The notes below the pieces were generated by a model. It was not told the origin of the DNA, did no database searches, and was given only the letters and a program-made list of their open reading frames with translations. From Lachnospiraceae bacterium (GTDB lineage: Bacteria; Bacillota; Clostridia; Lachnospirales; Lachnospiraceae): 64,000 nt of DNA. A program made the position numbers and the translations under genes. The stretch covers positions 1-64,000 of the forward strand of contig JAGBBP010000049.1 of assembly GCA_017938405.1 (NCBI GenBank), written 5' to 3'. Positions 16,144-24,732 of this stretch are shown here, piece by piece (position 1 is the first letter of the stretch; each line of letters begins with the position of its first letter).

Positions 16144-16932
16144 TTACTTCTCCGCCGCAAAGCACCGGTTGAACCTTCTCCCCAGTCTTCTCTTTCCGGA
16201 CCTTGCCTCCATATACTCCTCTATCATTTCCACCGCCAGTTCCACACACCGCCAGTAGATTTTCTTCAACTCCCGACAGCTTTCCACACACCGCAGGCTG
16301 GGACGTTTCTTTATAACCAGACCGTACAACAGCCGGTACGTCCCGGTGGTAGCAAACAACACCTGCAACGTCACCCTCTTCATCGTTCCTCTTGCGGACA
16401 GGAAATGATGGCATCGGAGCATATCCCTTAAAGTCCCCCTAATCTGCCGCACCGACAACCACGGAAAGAACCGGTGAATCACCTCCGCATTCTCCTCTGT
16501 CGGTACCACATGCCCCGCCAGCGGATATTCAAAAGGATTTAACCCATCCGTCACCATCAGACTCCGGTCCAGCTCCGCCTCGATTTCCAGATGTCTTACT
16601 CCGTACTTTTTCTCATACTGTGCAATATAATCATGACACTGTCCGTCCAATGTAAAATGACAAATAAAACCAAGCATATAGGCAAGTGCCTTTTCATCCG
16701 TTGTCAGAGAAAGACTTCTCTTAAAAAACCCATACGCATTCCGTTTATGCATCCGAAACCCGGTGAGGCTCACCGGATTTGCCACCGCCCCGTGATAATA
16801 AAACAAAATATCCGGCCCGTAAAGCCCGATATCAAACAAATCCTCATTCAAATCCACAATCTTTCGCAGTCTCTTCGGAAGACGCTGCTTCACATCCTGC
16901 CCAAACCGAAAATGCGTATAAGTCGCCGGCAT
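16144..16932 (-). CDS. Zinc-dependent phospholipase C-like protein
   Basis: The 262-residue protein resembles the zinc-dependent phospholipase C / S1-P1 nuclease fold: an N-terminal PATYTHFRFG with a likely metal-binding His, then DLFDIGLYGPDILFYYH, a central LGFICHFTLDGQCHDYI (His and Asp ligands), and a later HLEIEAELDR. The set of His/Asp residues looks complete, so an enzyme is plausible. No signal peptide is seen, so it would act in the cytoplasm or be released otherwise. GGAGGGTTTGGT precedes the ATG. The true substrate is unknown; similar proteins are common in Lachnospiraceae. Confidence 0.75.
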   Translation of the reverse strand: MPATYTHFRFGQDVKQRLPKRLRKIVDLNEDLFDIGLYGPDILFYYHGAVANPVSLTGFRMHKRNAYGFFKRSLSLTTDEKALAYMLGFICHFTLDGQCHDYIAQYEKKYGVRHLEIEAELDRSLMVTDGLNPFEYPLAGHVVPTEENAEVIHRFFPWLSVRQIRGTLRDMLRCHHFLSARGTMKRVTLQVLFATTGTYRLLYGLVIKKRPSLRCVESCRELKKIYWRCVELAVEMIEEYMEARSGKRRLGRRFNRCFAAEK

Positions 16933-17005
16933 ACCAAACCCTCCGTTTCTGATAACACTTCATCAATTTCGGTTAGTATGTGCAAATACAACTCAAATAT
17001 TTCTT

Positions 17006-17375
17006 ATTGATTTTGAATCCTTCGGGTACGCAACCGCTACAAAAGCCTGATGCCCGCTTTTCGAAGAATTGCTATAAAAAGAACCATATACCATAGAATT
17101 AAGCTTCGCATTCAGTACAGGATGTTAGACTTTCTTATTACTCCGTTTGTTATCAGCAACGCTTAAACAGGAGGTTTGAGCGAGGGCGCCATAAGGCACG
17201 GATGCCGCATAATCCCGGTTGCGTCACTTTATCCTTACATTTTTCGGAGTAATTAGAAAGACTACATCCGAAACCCATAAGAAGCGTATTTTATGGTATA
17301 CGGTTCTTTTGCTTCCTTCAAAAAATCGGGCACAGACTTTTTCACAAGTCCGTGCCCGAAGAATTCAAAATCAAT
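17006..17375. repeat. 370-bp imperfect palindrome duplicating the terminator of the PurF paralogue
   Basis: The spacer between the phospholipase-like gene and the PurF paralogue is a long inverted duplication. ATTGATTTTGAATCC (17006-17020) mirrors 17361-17375 with one mismatch, immediately after the PurF-paralogue stop. Next, TTCGGGTACG...AAAAGCCTGATGCCCGCTTTT mirrors the entire terminator at 17320-17359. Then AAAAGAACCATATACCATA (17077-17095) mirrors 17292-17310. GACTTTCTTATTACTCCG mirrors CGGAGTAATTAGAAAGAC nearer the centre (about 17190). No coding sequence is apparent in this 450-base gap. Confidence 0.87.
17320..17359 (-). terminator. Terminator after the PurF paralogue
   Basis: TCGGGCACGGACTT pairs with AAGTCTGTGCCCGA around a short loop, followed by a U6 run on the minus strand. 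It forms the right end of the long palindrome. Confidence 0.9.
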
Positions 17376-17381
17376 TTGTCC

Positions 17382-18782
17382 CTACTCTCTTCCGCTCCAG
17401 CAATACGTGCAAAGCTTGCTCGGATCGATTCCCACGGATTCAATCATGTCATCCAAACGATGGAACCGCAAGGAAGTAAAGTTAAGCTTCTTTCTGATTT
17501 GCTCTACCATATCGTTATATTTTGCGGATTCCGGATTGATATACTCCTCCAAATCCACATCCATCTTTCCCTCTCGCTCCGCGATAATACGTCTCGTAAT
17601 AAGGTCCATCTCGGAATTGGAACGGGAAAAATTCAAATACTTACAACCGAACATTAACGGCGGACAAGCGGTACGGATGTGCACTTCCTTTGCTCCGCTC
17701 TGATATAAGAACTCCGTAGTCTCACTCAGCTGTGTCCCACGCACGATGGAATCATCAATTAAGAGCAAACTCTTATCCTGAATCAAATCATGCACCGGAA
17801 GCATCTTCATCTTTGCGATCATGTTACGCTGACTCTGAATGGTCGGCATAAAAGAACGCGGCCAGGTCGGCGTATATTTAATAAACGGTCGTGAAAACGG
17901 GATACCGGAAGCGTTTGCATACCCGATGGCGTGCGGCGTACCGGAATCCGGAATACCTGCCACACTGTCCGGCTTCACATCATCACGCTTTGCCAGCTTT
18001 GCTCCGCAGTTATAACGCATTTCTTCTACGCTGACACCCTCGTAAGAAGAGGACGGATACCCGTAATATACCCAAAGGAAGGTACAAATACGCATCTCCG
18101 TACCCGGCTTTGCTAAAGTAATCACTGCCTCCGGCGTCATAACAACGATTTCTCCCGGACCCAGTTCTTTATAATCCTGATATCCTAAATTCAAGTAGGC
18201 AAAACACTCAAAGGAAGCACAAAATGCGCCATCCTTTTTGCCGATGGCCACCGGAGTTCTGCCGTATTTATCACGGGCCGCATAAATCCCCTTCGGTGTC
18301 ATGACTAAGATAGTCATAGACCCCTGAATCATATCCTGGGCATACTGAATACCCTCTACCAGATTCTCCTGCTGATTAATGAGCGCTGCCACAAGCTCCG
18401 TCGCATTGATATCACCACCGCTCATCTCCAGGAAATGAGAACCGCCGGACTTAAAAATCTTCTGCACCAGCTCGTCCAGATTATTAATCTTACCTACGGT
18501 AATAATAGAATAGGTACCGTGATGGGAACGCACCAAAAGCGGCTGTGGTTCGTAATCGGAAATACAACCGATACCAATGTTTCCCTTCATTTCATTGACA
18601 TCTTTTTCAAACTTTGTACGAAACGGCGAATTCTCGATATTATGGATGGAGCGGTCAAATCCGTTCTCTCCGTAAACTGCCATACCACCGCGTCTGGTTC
18701 CTAAGTGGGAATGATAGTCTGTTCCGAAAAATAAATCAAATACACAATCCTCTTTTGAGGCTACTGCAAAAAATCCGCCCAT
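17382..18782 (-). CDS. PurF-like amidophosphoribosyltransferase paralogue lacking the N-terminal cysteine
   Basis: Homologous along its 466 residues to glutamine PRPP amidotransferase, the first enzyme of purine synthesis. The phosphoribosyltransferase half is intact (LLLIDDSIVRGTQL PRPP motif; RTACPPLMFGCKYLNFSRS; C-terminal CTYC), and the cysteines typical of the iron-sulphur class are present. The N-terminal glutaminase half begins MGGFFAVASKEDC. Authentic PurF has a nucleophilic Cys right after Met or a propeptide; here that position is Gly. GGAGG lies 8 bases before this ATG, and the upstream 24-codon extension supplies no suitable cysteine. It may use ammonia or have a different role. 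Confidence 0.85.
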   Translation of the reverse strand: MGGFFAVASKEDCVFDLFFGTDYHSHLGTRRGGMAVYGENGFDRSIHNIENSPFRTKFEKDVNEMKGNIGIGCISDYEPQPLLVRSHHGTYSIITVGKINNLDELVQKIFKSGGSHFLEMSGGDINATELVAALINQQENLVEGIQYAQDMIQGSMTILVMTPKGIYAARDKYGRTPVAIGKKDGAFCASFECFAYLNLGYQDYKELGPGEIVVMTPEAVITLAKPGTEMRICTFLWVYYGYPSSSYEGVSVEEMRYNCGAKLAKRDDVKPDSVAGIPDSGTPHAIGYANASGIPFSRPFIKYTPTWPRSFMPTIQSQRNMIAKMKMLPVHDLIQDKSLLLIDDSIVRGTQLSETTEFLYQSGAKEVHIRTACPPLMFGCKYLNFSRSNSEMDLITRRIIAEREGKMDVDLEEYINPESAKYNDMVEQIRKKLNFTSLRFHRLDDMIESVGIDPSKLCTYCWSGRE

Positions 18783-18861
18783 TTGCCAATCCTCCGATTC
18801 TATTCCATCGTATCCTGCATTCTGCAACTCCCAAACCGCGCAATACAAAACCACGTCCTAT

Positions 18862-18890
18862 ATTGTAATATAATTTTTCTCAGAACGCAA
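18862..18890 (-). promoter_or_regulatory. Promoter of the PurF paralogue
   Basis: Minus strand TTGCGT, 17-base spacer, TACAAT, about 80 bases before the ATG. No PurR-type or guanine-riboswitch element is recognised in the leader. Confidence 0.6.
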
Positions 18891-18972
18891 TACGCAAATT
18901 TGACGGATTTATAAAGAAATCCATCACAATAATTAGTTATTTTCATCCTCCCACCCAAAGAATACTTCTTTC

Positions 18973-20820
18973 TCATTCTTCGTTTCGCAGCAACCGATAA
19001 CTCTCCGCCACACACACGGTTCCCCATCCCACATAAGGATTCGGTACCTCCGTAACTCCCGTAAGCGCCCTTGCGCCGCGAATTAAAAACGATTTCAACC
19101 GTTCTCCGTACAAATACGGGTCATTTCCTTCCGTAATTCCCCACTGCATCAAAAGTGCGGCACACCCGGTTACAAAAGGTGTTGCCATGGAAGTTCCGGT
19201 TTTCGTGGTATACCCTCCTCCCGGAGCGCAGGACACGATATCCACTCCAGGTGCTGCCAAATCCGGTTTCACTCCACTGTTGCCGACTCCTCTCCCCGGA
19301 TATCCCCGTCCGGAAAAACTTGTAATACTGTCCGTCCTCCCGTCATAAGCCGCCACTGCAATGGGACGTTCCGCCGTAGACGGTATCGTAAGGGTTCGTT
19401 CCGGTGTAGCCTGTAAAAACCGGGTTGCCGTACTCTGTACTCCTCCCACAATCCAGATATCATATCCTCCTTCCAAAATCCGTACCGGACGCAGGCGAAT
19501 GCGCCAGGTCCCAGCCTCTAATTCACCGCTGTCTCCCTGTAATGTAATTCCGATTTCTCGGATACTCCGATACGGTGTCGCCTCCCCTACAAACACTTCT
19601 GCCACGGAACTTCCGAAAGAAAACACAAGGCCGGAAGCTGCCGGGTAGCCTTTGATTGCGGTACCTCCGGTCCCTGCCACCCCCGTTATTTCCTCCCTGT
19701 TGCCGGATTGCCGTGTATTTACCGGCAATCGGCGTACCGTTCCCGACGGCGAAATCAAAGAAACTTCTATCGTATCCAGCGAACTAAGCCAAAGACCCAT
19801 GCGGAGTCGGCGTTCAGCGGGCCCCACAGACAATAAAATATCACGTTCCTCCATCTTCGGGCGTAACTCTTCACCGACGGATTCTCTCCCTTCGTCATCA
19901 TCCCGCCTCCCGAAATTTCCTCCCTCGTGCCACCCCAATGCCGCATTATTTCCCGTACCGATACAAATGCACGTTTTTCCGTACAATGCCACCGTATCCA
20001 AATAAGTCTCCAAAAGACTTTGCCCGTCATGGGCTCCTTCATTGTTTCCGAAAGACAAATTAATACTAACCGGTCTCCCGGCTGCATACCGCACACAAAA
20101 ATCTACTGCCGCCATGAGATTCGTTGTCTGAGGAAATGGGTCTGCCTGCGTTCCCCCAATCTTTACTACCAGCAATTCGCTTTCATAAGCAACACCCCGG
20201 TAATATCCGCCCGAGGCCTTGCCGTTTCCTGCGGCAATCCCCGCCACATGGGTTCCGTGTCCCGACAAATCCGCTTCCGGAACAAGACTCTCCCCGTTTG
20301 CCGTTCGTTCGCCCCGCAGTGCAGCATCAATGCGCTCTCTTGTATAAAGCACGCCGTCTAAGTATCCCTCCGGTGGTGTATTCGTATAACTTTCTCCCCC
20401 CTCCGATTGCACGGTGTCAGGGATTGCTCCCCGCTGTCCCGACGCCATCCCCTCTTGCCTATCTGCCGTCTGATCCCACAGTGCAGCAATTCGCGTTGTC
20501 CCGTCTTCGTTTCTGAAATCCGGGTGGGTATAATCAATGCCGGAATCAATCACCGCCACCAAAACGCCCCTCCCGGTAAGATTCGGTTCCCTTGCTTGTA
20601 ATGTCGTCACACAAGCCTCCCGCCTTCCGCTTGCCACCTCTGTATATACCCGCGCCGGCACCTCCGTCCAAAGGATTTCTTCCGCAGAAAGCAAAAGCGG
20701 AGCAAGCTCCGGTCGGATACGCACAATGGCATATCCTCCCAAAAGTTCCTCCGCCAAAAAGCCGAGTTCTTCGGCCAAACGTTTGATATCGCCGGTATAC
20801 CGTACAATCAATTCAAGCAT
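18973..20820 (-). CDS. Subtilisin-like serine peptidase (S8 family, Csp-like)
   Basis: A 615-residue peptidase with the full subtilase triad: Asp92 (AVIDSGIDYTHPDF), His188 (DLSGHGTHVAG) and Ser544 (TGTSMATPFVTG), plus the oxyanion Asn region in NLSFGNNEGAHDG. The roughly 85-residue N-terminus resembles the prodomain of clostridial Csp germination proteases. A long insert (about residues 290-480) resembles their jellyroll region. No signal peptide is seen, so it is probably cytoplasmic or packaged in spores. The ribosome site is weak (AAGGCG). Csp likeness is inferred from architecture; a role in germination is not shown. Confidence 0.83.
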   Translation of the reverse strand: MLELIVRYTGDIKRLAEELGFLAEELLGGYAIVRIRPELAPLLLSAEEILWTEVPARVYTEVASGRREACVTTLQAREPNLTGRGVLVAVIDSGIDYTHPDFRNEDGTTRIAALWDQTADRQEGMASGQRGAIPDTVQSEGGESYTNTPPEGYLDGVLYTRERIDAALRGERTANGESLVPEADLSGHGTHVAGIAAGNGKASGGYYRGVAYESELLVVKIGGTQADPFPQTTNLMAAVDFCVRYAAGRPVSINLSFGNNEGAHDGQSLLETYLDTVALYGKTCICIGTGNNAALGWHEGGNFGRRDDDEGRESVGEELRPKMEERDILLSVGPAERRLRMGLWLSSLDTIEVSLISPSGTVRRLPVNTRQSGNREEITGVAGTGGTAIKGYPAASGLVFSFGSSVAEVFVGEATPYRSIREIGITLQGDSGELEAGTWRIRLRPVRILEGGYDIWIVGGVQSTATRFLQATPERTLTIPSTAERPIAVAAYDGRTDSITSFSGRGYPGRGVGNSGVKPDLAAPGVDIVSCAPGGGYTTKTGTSMATPFVTGCAALLMQWGITEGNDPYLYGERLKSFLIRGARALTGVTEVPNPYVGWGTVCVAESYRLLRNEE

Positions 20821-20919
20821 ACTTCTTACGCCTTTTGCTCTTTTCTGTACTATATTCCGAAATAAATACTTTGTATCTTTTCTTACCGATTACATACGTA
20901 CCTAAATTCCCAAAGCCAC

Positions 20920-21945
20920 TTACAACAACTCCGCCAGCTGCTCCACTGCTTCTTTTGTAGTTGCCCAGCTGGTAGCAAACCGCACCACGGAATGAGTCTC
21001 ATCCAGTGCTTCCCAGAAGCTGATTTTCACCTGTTCCTGCAGCGCACGCATCTTCCCGTTTTCCAACACCACAAAAATCTGGTTGGTCGGGGTTTCCAGA
21101 TACATCTTGTAACCTTTATCCTTTAATATCCCCCGTAACATCTCCGCCAATTCAATGGCATTCTTACTGATTTCCGTATACAAATTGTCCGTAAACAAAG
21201 TATCAAACTGTACACCCAACAGACGTCCCTTGGCCAAAAGAGCACCGTGCTGTTTTACCAAGGTTAAGAATTGTTTCGGCATATTATTTTTCGTAAATAC
21301 CACCGCTTCGCCGCACAGTGCACCCACCTTCGTTCCTCCGATGTAAAACACATCACAAAGCCGTGCAATATCCGGTAATGTTACATCCGTCCCCGGACTC
21401 ACCAGACCGTAACCCAGACGCGCACCGTCCAAATACAGCGGAAGATTATATTCTTTACATACCTCCGAAAGTGCGGTCAATTCCTCCTTCGTATACAAGG
21501 TGCCGTACTCCGTCGGATGGGAAATATACACCATGCCCGGAAATACCATATGGTCTCTGCTGTCGTCTCCGTAAAACTTTATCAAATAGTCCTTTACCGT
21601 CTTTGCCGCAAGCTTACCTTCCTGCCCCGGAAGTGCAATGACCTTATGTCCGGTAAACTCAATAGCACCCGCCTCGTGCAAACTGACATGACCGGTCTCC
21701 GCCGCAACCACGCCTTCATAGGAACGTAATACCGAATCAATTACTGTCTGATTGGTCTGGGTCCCCCCCACCAGGAAGCGAACCTGTGCCTGCGGGCAAT
21801 TACACGCCGTCTTGATTTTTTCAATAGCGGCAGCAGTATACGGGTCCTCCCCGTAGCCGGAGACCTGCTCCAAATTGGTTTCAATTAATCGCTGTAAAAT
21901 CCGCGGATGTGCTCCCTCGGAATAATCGTTTTCAAATGCCAACAT
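20920..21945 (-). CDS. Low-specificity threonine aldolase (PLP-dependent)
   Basis: A 341-residue fold-type I PLP enzyme that would cleave threonine or allo-threonine to glycine and acetaldehyde. It starts with the family motif FENDYSEGAHPRIL, has VGGTQTNQTVIDSVL, an LYLDGARLGYGL aspartate region, and the PLP lysine in IGGTKVGALCGEAVVF. An ACGGAGAAACG site precedes the ATG. It is a single-gene unit with its own promoter. A related beta-eliminating lyase activity cannot be excluded, but the motifs fit threonine aldolase best. Confidence 0.88.
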   Translation of the reverse strand: MLAFENDYSEGAHPRILQRLIETNLEQVSGYGEDPYTAAAIEKIKTACNCPQAQVRFLVGGTQTNQTVIDSVLRSYEGVVAAETGHVSLHEAGAIEFTGHKVIALPGQEGKLAAKTVKDYLIKFYGDDSRDHMVFPGMVYISHPTEYGTLYTKEELTALSEVCKEYNLPLYLDGARLGYGLVSPGTDVTLPDIARLCDVFYIGGTKVGALCGEAVVFTKNNMPKQFLTLVKQHGALLAKGRLLGVQFDTLFTDNLYTEISKNAIELAEMLRGILKDKGYKMYLETPTNQIFVVLENGKMRALQEQVKISFWEALDETHSVVRFATSWATTKEAVEQLAELL

Positions 21946-21981
21946 AATCGTTTCTCCGTTCGTAATTTATTTCTACTCCAC

Positions 21982-22010
21982 ATCATAGCACTTCCTGCGG
22001 TTCATTGCAA
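21982..22010 (-). promoter_or_regulatory. Promoter of threonine aldolase
   Basis: Minus strand TTGCAA, 17-base spacer, TATGAT, about 37 bases before the ATG. Confidence 0.7.
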
Positions 22011-22162
22011 GACTTCCGTTCGCCCTCTTTAAAGAACAACATTTCTCCATATACGAGCAACATCCTTCCATTGTACTTTTATCTGTAAATATGCTTAACT
22101 TGTTATATCAGATTTTTTGTAAATTCTATTTTAAAACAACATTTACAATCGGAGGTATGATT

Positions 22163-23335
22163 ATGGCAAACTTTCCTACCGCTCCTCTCGGATGTCTTCC
22201 GGCACTGGGCTGGAATTCCTGGAATACTTTCACCTGGGACATCAACGAAACCCTGATTAAGGACGTAGCAGACCTTTTCGTAACCGAAGGTTACAAAGAT
22301 GCCGGATACGAGTATATCGTAATCGATGACTGCTGGAGTTTAAAAGAACGTGACGAAAACGGTCGTCTGGTTCCGGACCCGAACAAGTTCCCGAACGGCA
22401 TGAAAGCAGTTGCGGATTATATCCATGAAAAAGGCTTAAAGTTCGGCATGTACTCCTGTGCCGGTACTCACACCTGCGCCGGACATCCGGGCAGCTTTGA
22501 ACATGAATTCGAAGACGCAAAGCAGTTTGCGGAATGGGGCGTGGATTACTTAAAGTACGATTATTGCTTCAAGCCGCGTCATGTTTCCGGTGAACTCTTA
22601 TATAAGCGCATGAGCCTTGCCTTAAAAAACTGCGGCCGCGATATCTTATTCTCTGCCTGCAACTGGGGAGAGGATAATGTACATGACTGGATTCGTGAAT
22701 CCGGAGCCCACTCCTACCGTTCCACCGGTGATATTCAGGACAGTTGGGAATCTATTAAACGTCTGGCACTTTCCCAGATGGATAAGAAGGCCTTTACCGG
22801 CTCTTTCTGCCACAACGATATGGATATGCTGGTTGTGGGCATGTACGGTGGCAGCAACAGTGATTGGATCGGTCAGGCAAAAAATGTGTGCACGGATGCC
22901 GAGTATAAGACACACTTCGCACTTTGGTGTATGATGGGCTCTCCTCTTATGATTGGCTGTGATATCAGAAAAGCAACTCCTTTTACCAAGGAATTGCTTC
23001 AGAATAAGAATCTTCTTGCCATTAATCAGGACCCGGAATCCCGCGGTGCTTACCGTATTGCGATAGAACCGAACTGGTTCGGCAAAGACGACGCTTTTAC
23101 ACTTGTAAAAGTTTTGCAAAACGGCGACCTTGCCATCGGTTTATTCAACTTTACGGATCATACCCGCGAGCTTACGGTACAATTCTGGGATTTAGGTCTC
23201 CCATATCAGTCCGGTTACGGTCTGGCTTTGCATGACTGCTTTACGGATACCGACCTGGGTGTATTCCGTGAACGCTTTGCACAACATGTCCCGGCCCATG
23301 ACTGTGTTGTAGTACGTGCTAAACTGACGCGCTAA
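22163..23335 (+). CDS. GH27 alpha-galactosidase
   Basis: A retaining alpha-galactosidase of family GH27, 390 residues, acting on melibiose- and raffinose-type oligosaccharides. It has the LGWNSWNTF start, VIDDCW, the nucleophile motif YLKYDYC (Asp133), and the acid/base segment RSTGDIQDSW (Asp190). A C-terminal beta-sandwich of about 80 residues completes the family fold. GGAGGT is 6 bases before this ATG; another ATG two codons earlier sits too close to it. No signal peptide is visible, so the substrate must be imported. It converges on an AraC-type regulator and overlaps it by 4 bases at the stop codons. Confidence 0.92.
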   Translation: MANFPTAPLGCLPALGWNSWNTFTWDINETLIKDVADLFVTEGYKDAGYEYIVIDDCWSLKERDENGRLVPDPNKFPNGMKAVADYIHEKGLKFGMYSCAGTHTCAGHPGSFEHEFEDAKQFAEWGVDYLKYDYCFKPRHVSGELLYKRMSLALKNCGRDILFSACNWGEDNVHDWIRESGAHSYRSTGDIQDSWESIKRLALSQMDKKAFTGSFCHNDMDMLVVGMYGGSNSDWIGQAKNVCTDAEYKTHFALWCMMGSPLMIGCDIRKATPFTKELLQNKNLLAINQDPESRGAYRIAIEPNWFGKDDAFTLVKVLQNGDLAIGLFNFTDHTRELTVQFWDLGLPYQSGYGLALHDCFTDTDLGVFRERFAQHVPAHDCVVVRAKLTR

Positions 23336-24105
23336 GCCCCCTCGGTGCGTTTATTTCGATAATTACTTGGTGCGATGCCCTTTCTTTTTCGGAACAATCT
23401 GGAGAAGTAAAGGGCATCTTTATACCCTACGGAACATGCCACCGCCTGCACGGACAGTTCTCCCGCGGAAAGCAGTTCACAGGCACGCTCCATCCGAATC
23501 TCCGTAATATATTCCTGCGGCGATACTCCCGCATGTTCCATAAACAACCGGTACAAATAGGACCTCTCTACATTCAGACTGCCTGCCAGCCGGTTTACAT
23601 TCAGTTCCTGCTTCCAGTAACTGTTCCGGATGATTTCTGTCGCTTCCTCAAAATAGGTCCTTTTTTCCCCCGGTTCTGCCGCTTCCCGAAAAAAATACGT
23701 TAACAATAAATACACCTTCACCGCATACCGTTCCCTGGCAGTTTCACCGTATACTCCCTCTTCGTAAATATGAAATAACGCCTCTGTGTCAGGAACTCCT
23801 CTAACTACCGGACACTTCTTTGAAAATCCGGTGCGGGCCACCAAATCCTTTGCATCCGCCCCCTTAAAATCTACCCAGCGATAGGCCCATGGATCCGCCT
23901 CCTCCGGATAATACAAAATCTCTTCCTCCGGAAATATCATAAAAGAGTCTCCGGCAGAAAGGGCATAGGTCTCTCCACGAAACACCACATAACCTTTTCC
24001 CGAAACAATATAATGCAACGAATAGATTTCTCTTGTTCCCGGCCCCCAACGATGTTCATTCGGTCCTTTGTAATTGTTATCGGTACAAACCAGTTGTAAA
24101 CGCAT
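23332..24105 (-). CDS. AraC-family transcriptional regulator
   Basis: A 257-residue activator with an N-terminal cupin-like sugar-sensing domain (residues about 15-95, YIVSGKGYVVFRGETYALSAGD) and a C-terminal double helix-turn-helix (about 155-250, NVNRLAGSLNVERSYLYRLFMEHAGVSPQEYI, split here for clarity as NVNRLAGSLNVERS and YLYRLFMEHAG). The ATG chosen has AAAGGGG 7 bases upstream; a GTG five codons earlier is less likely. It lies tail to tail with the GH27 gene and probably controls it, although the target sites are not identified. Confidence 0.88.
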   Translation of the reverse strand: MRLQLVCTDNNYKGPNEHRWGPGTREIYSLHYIVSGKGYVVFRGETYALSAGDSFMIFPEEEILYYPEEADPWAYRWVDFKGADAKDLVARTGFSKKCPVVRGVPDTEALFHIYEEGVYGETARERYAVKVYLLLTYFFREAAEPGEKRTYFEEATEIIRNSYWKQELNVNRLAGSLNVERSYLYRLFMEHAGVSPQEYITEIRMERACELLSAGELSVQAVACSVGYKDALYFSRLFRKRKGIAPSNYRNKRTEGA

Positions 24106-24163
24106 GAATTCCCCTTTCACGGTAAAAACTTTTCCGTTTTTCCTTTCTACTTCTTACCTGACA

Positions 24164-24655
24164 TTATTTCAGATATGCATCCAGTAGTTCCCGGTACACA
24201 TACCGGTGCATGGTTCTCTCTGTCACCATCCGGTCCACCTGCTCCAAGGTCATCCATTCCGCCGCTGCCACCTCACATTTCTGCAAGGACAAAGACTCCG
24301 CCGGTACATCCTTTTTCAGCACATACACATAGCAAAATGCATCTTTTCTCTGCACCATCAAACAGTACCGCAGCTCCTTGGCGGATACCGTCAGCCCCAG
24401 TTCCTCCGAAAGCTCCCTCACCGCAGTGCTCAGCGGTTCTTCCCCTGCCTGCACCGAACCGCCGGTGGCGGCCCACTCTCCCGGACAGTTATCTACGATA
24501 TCGCTGCGCTTTTGCATCAAAAGCTCGCCTTTGCTGTTTTGAATCCAAATATGGACTACCTTATGAAACCGCCCTTCCGGAACCGCCGTTCCCCGCAGAT
24601 GCTTTTCCCCTGTCAATTGTCCGGCTCCGTCATACAAATCCCAGTATTCTGCCAT
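24164..24655 (-). CDS. Nudix hydrolase, isopentenyl-diphosphate-isomerase-like subgroup
   Basis: The 163-residue protein begins AEYWDLYDG and has a near-canonical Nudix box, GSVQAGEEPLSTAVRELSEELG, spread over residues about 71-92 with the catalytic REL-EELG core. The first part (WDLYDGAGQLTGEKHLRG) is typical of YfcD-like Nudix proteins annotated near IPP isomerase. The substrate is unknown. The start is taken at the second of two close ATGs because AAGGGA is properly spaced only from it. It lies between an AraC gene and thrS on the same strand. Confidence 0.82.
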   Translation of the reverse strand: MAEYWDLYDGAGQLTGEKHLRGTAVPEGRFHKVVHIWIQNSKGELLMQKRSDIVDNCPGEWAATGGSVQAGEEPLSTAVRELSEELGLTVSAKELRYCLMVQRKDAFCYVYVLKKDVPAESLSLQKCEVAAAEWMTLEQVDRMVTERTMHRYVYRELLDAYLK

Positions 24656-24732
24656 ATACATTCCCTTTCATATACCACATAAGGCTGTCCCACCGATTCC
24701 TCGATAAGACAGCCTGTCTGTTATTTTACCTA

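Noticed and set aside
24666..24715. Strong terminator after thrS
   Set aside because: AGGCTGTC/GACAGCCT forms a stem, but no U-run follows on the minus strand, so I did not list it.
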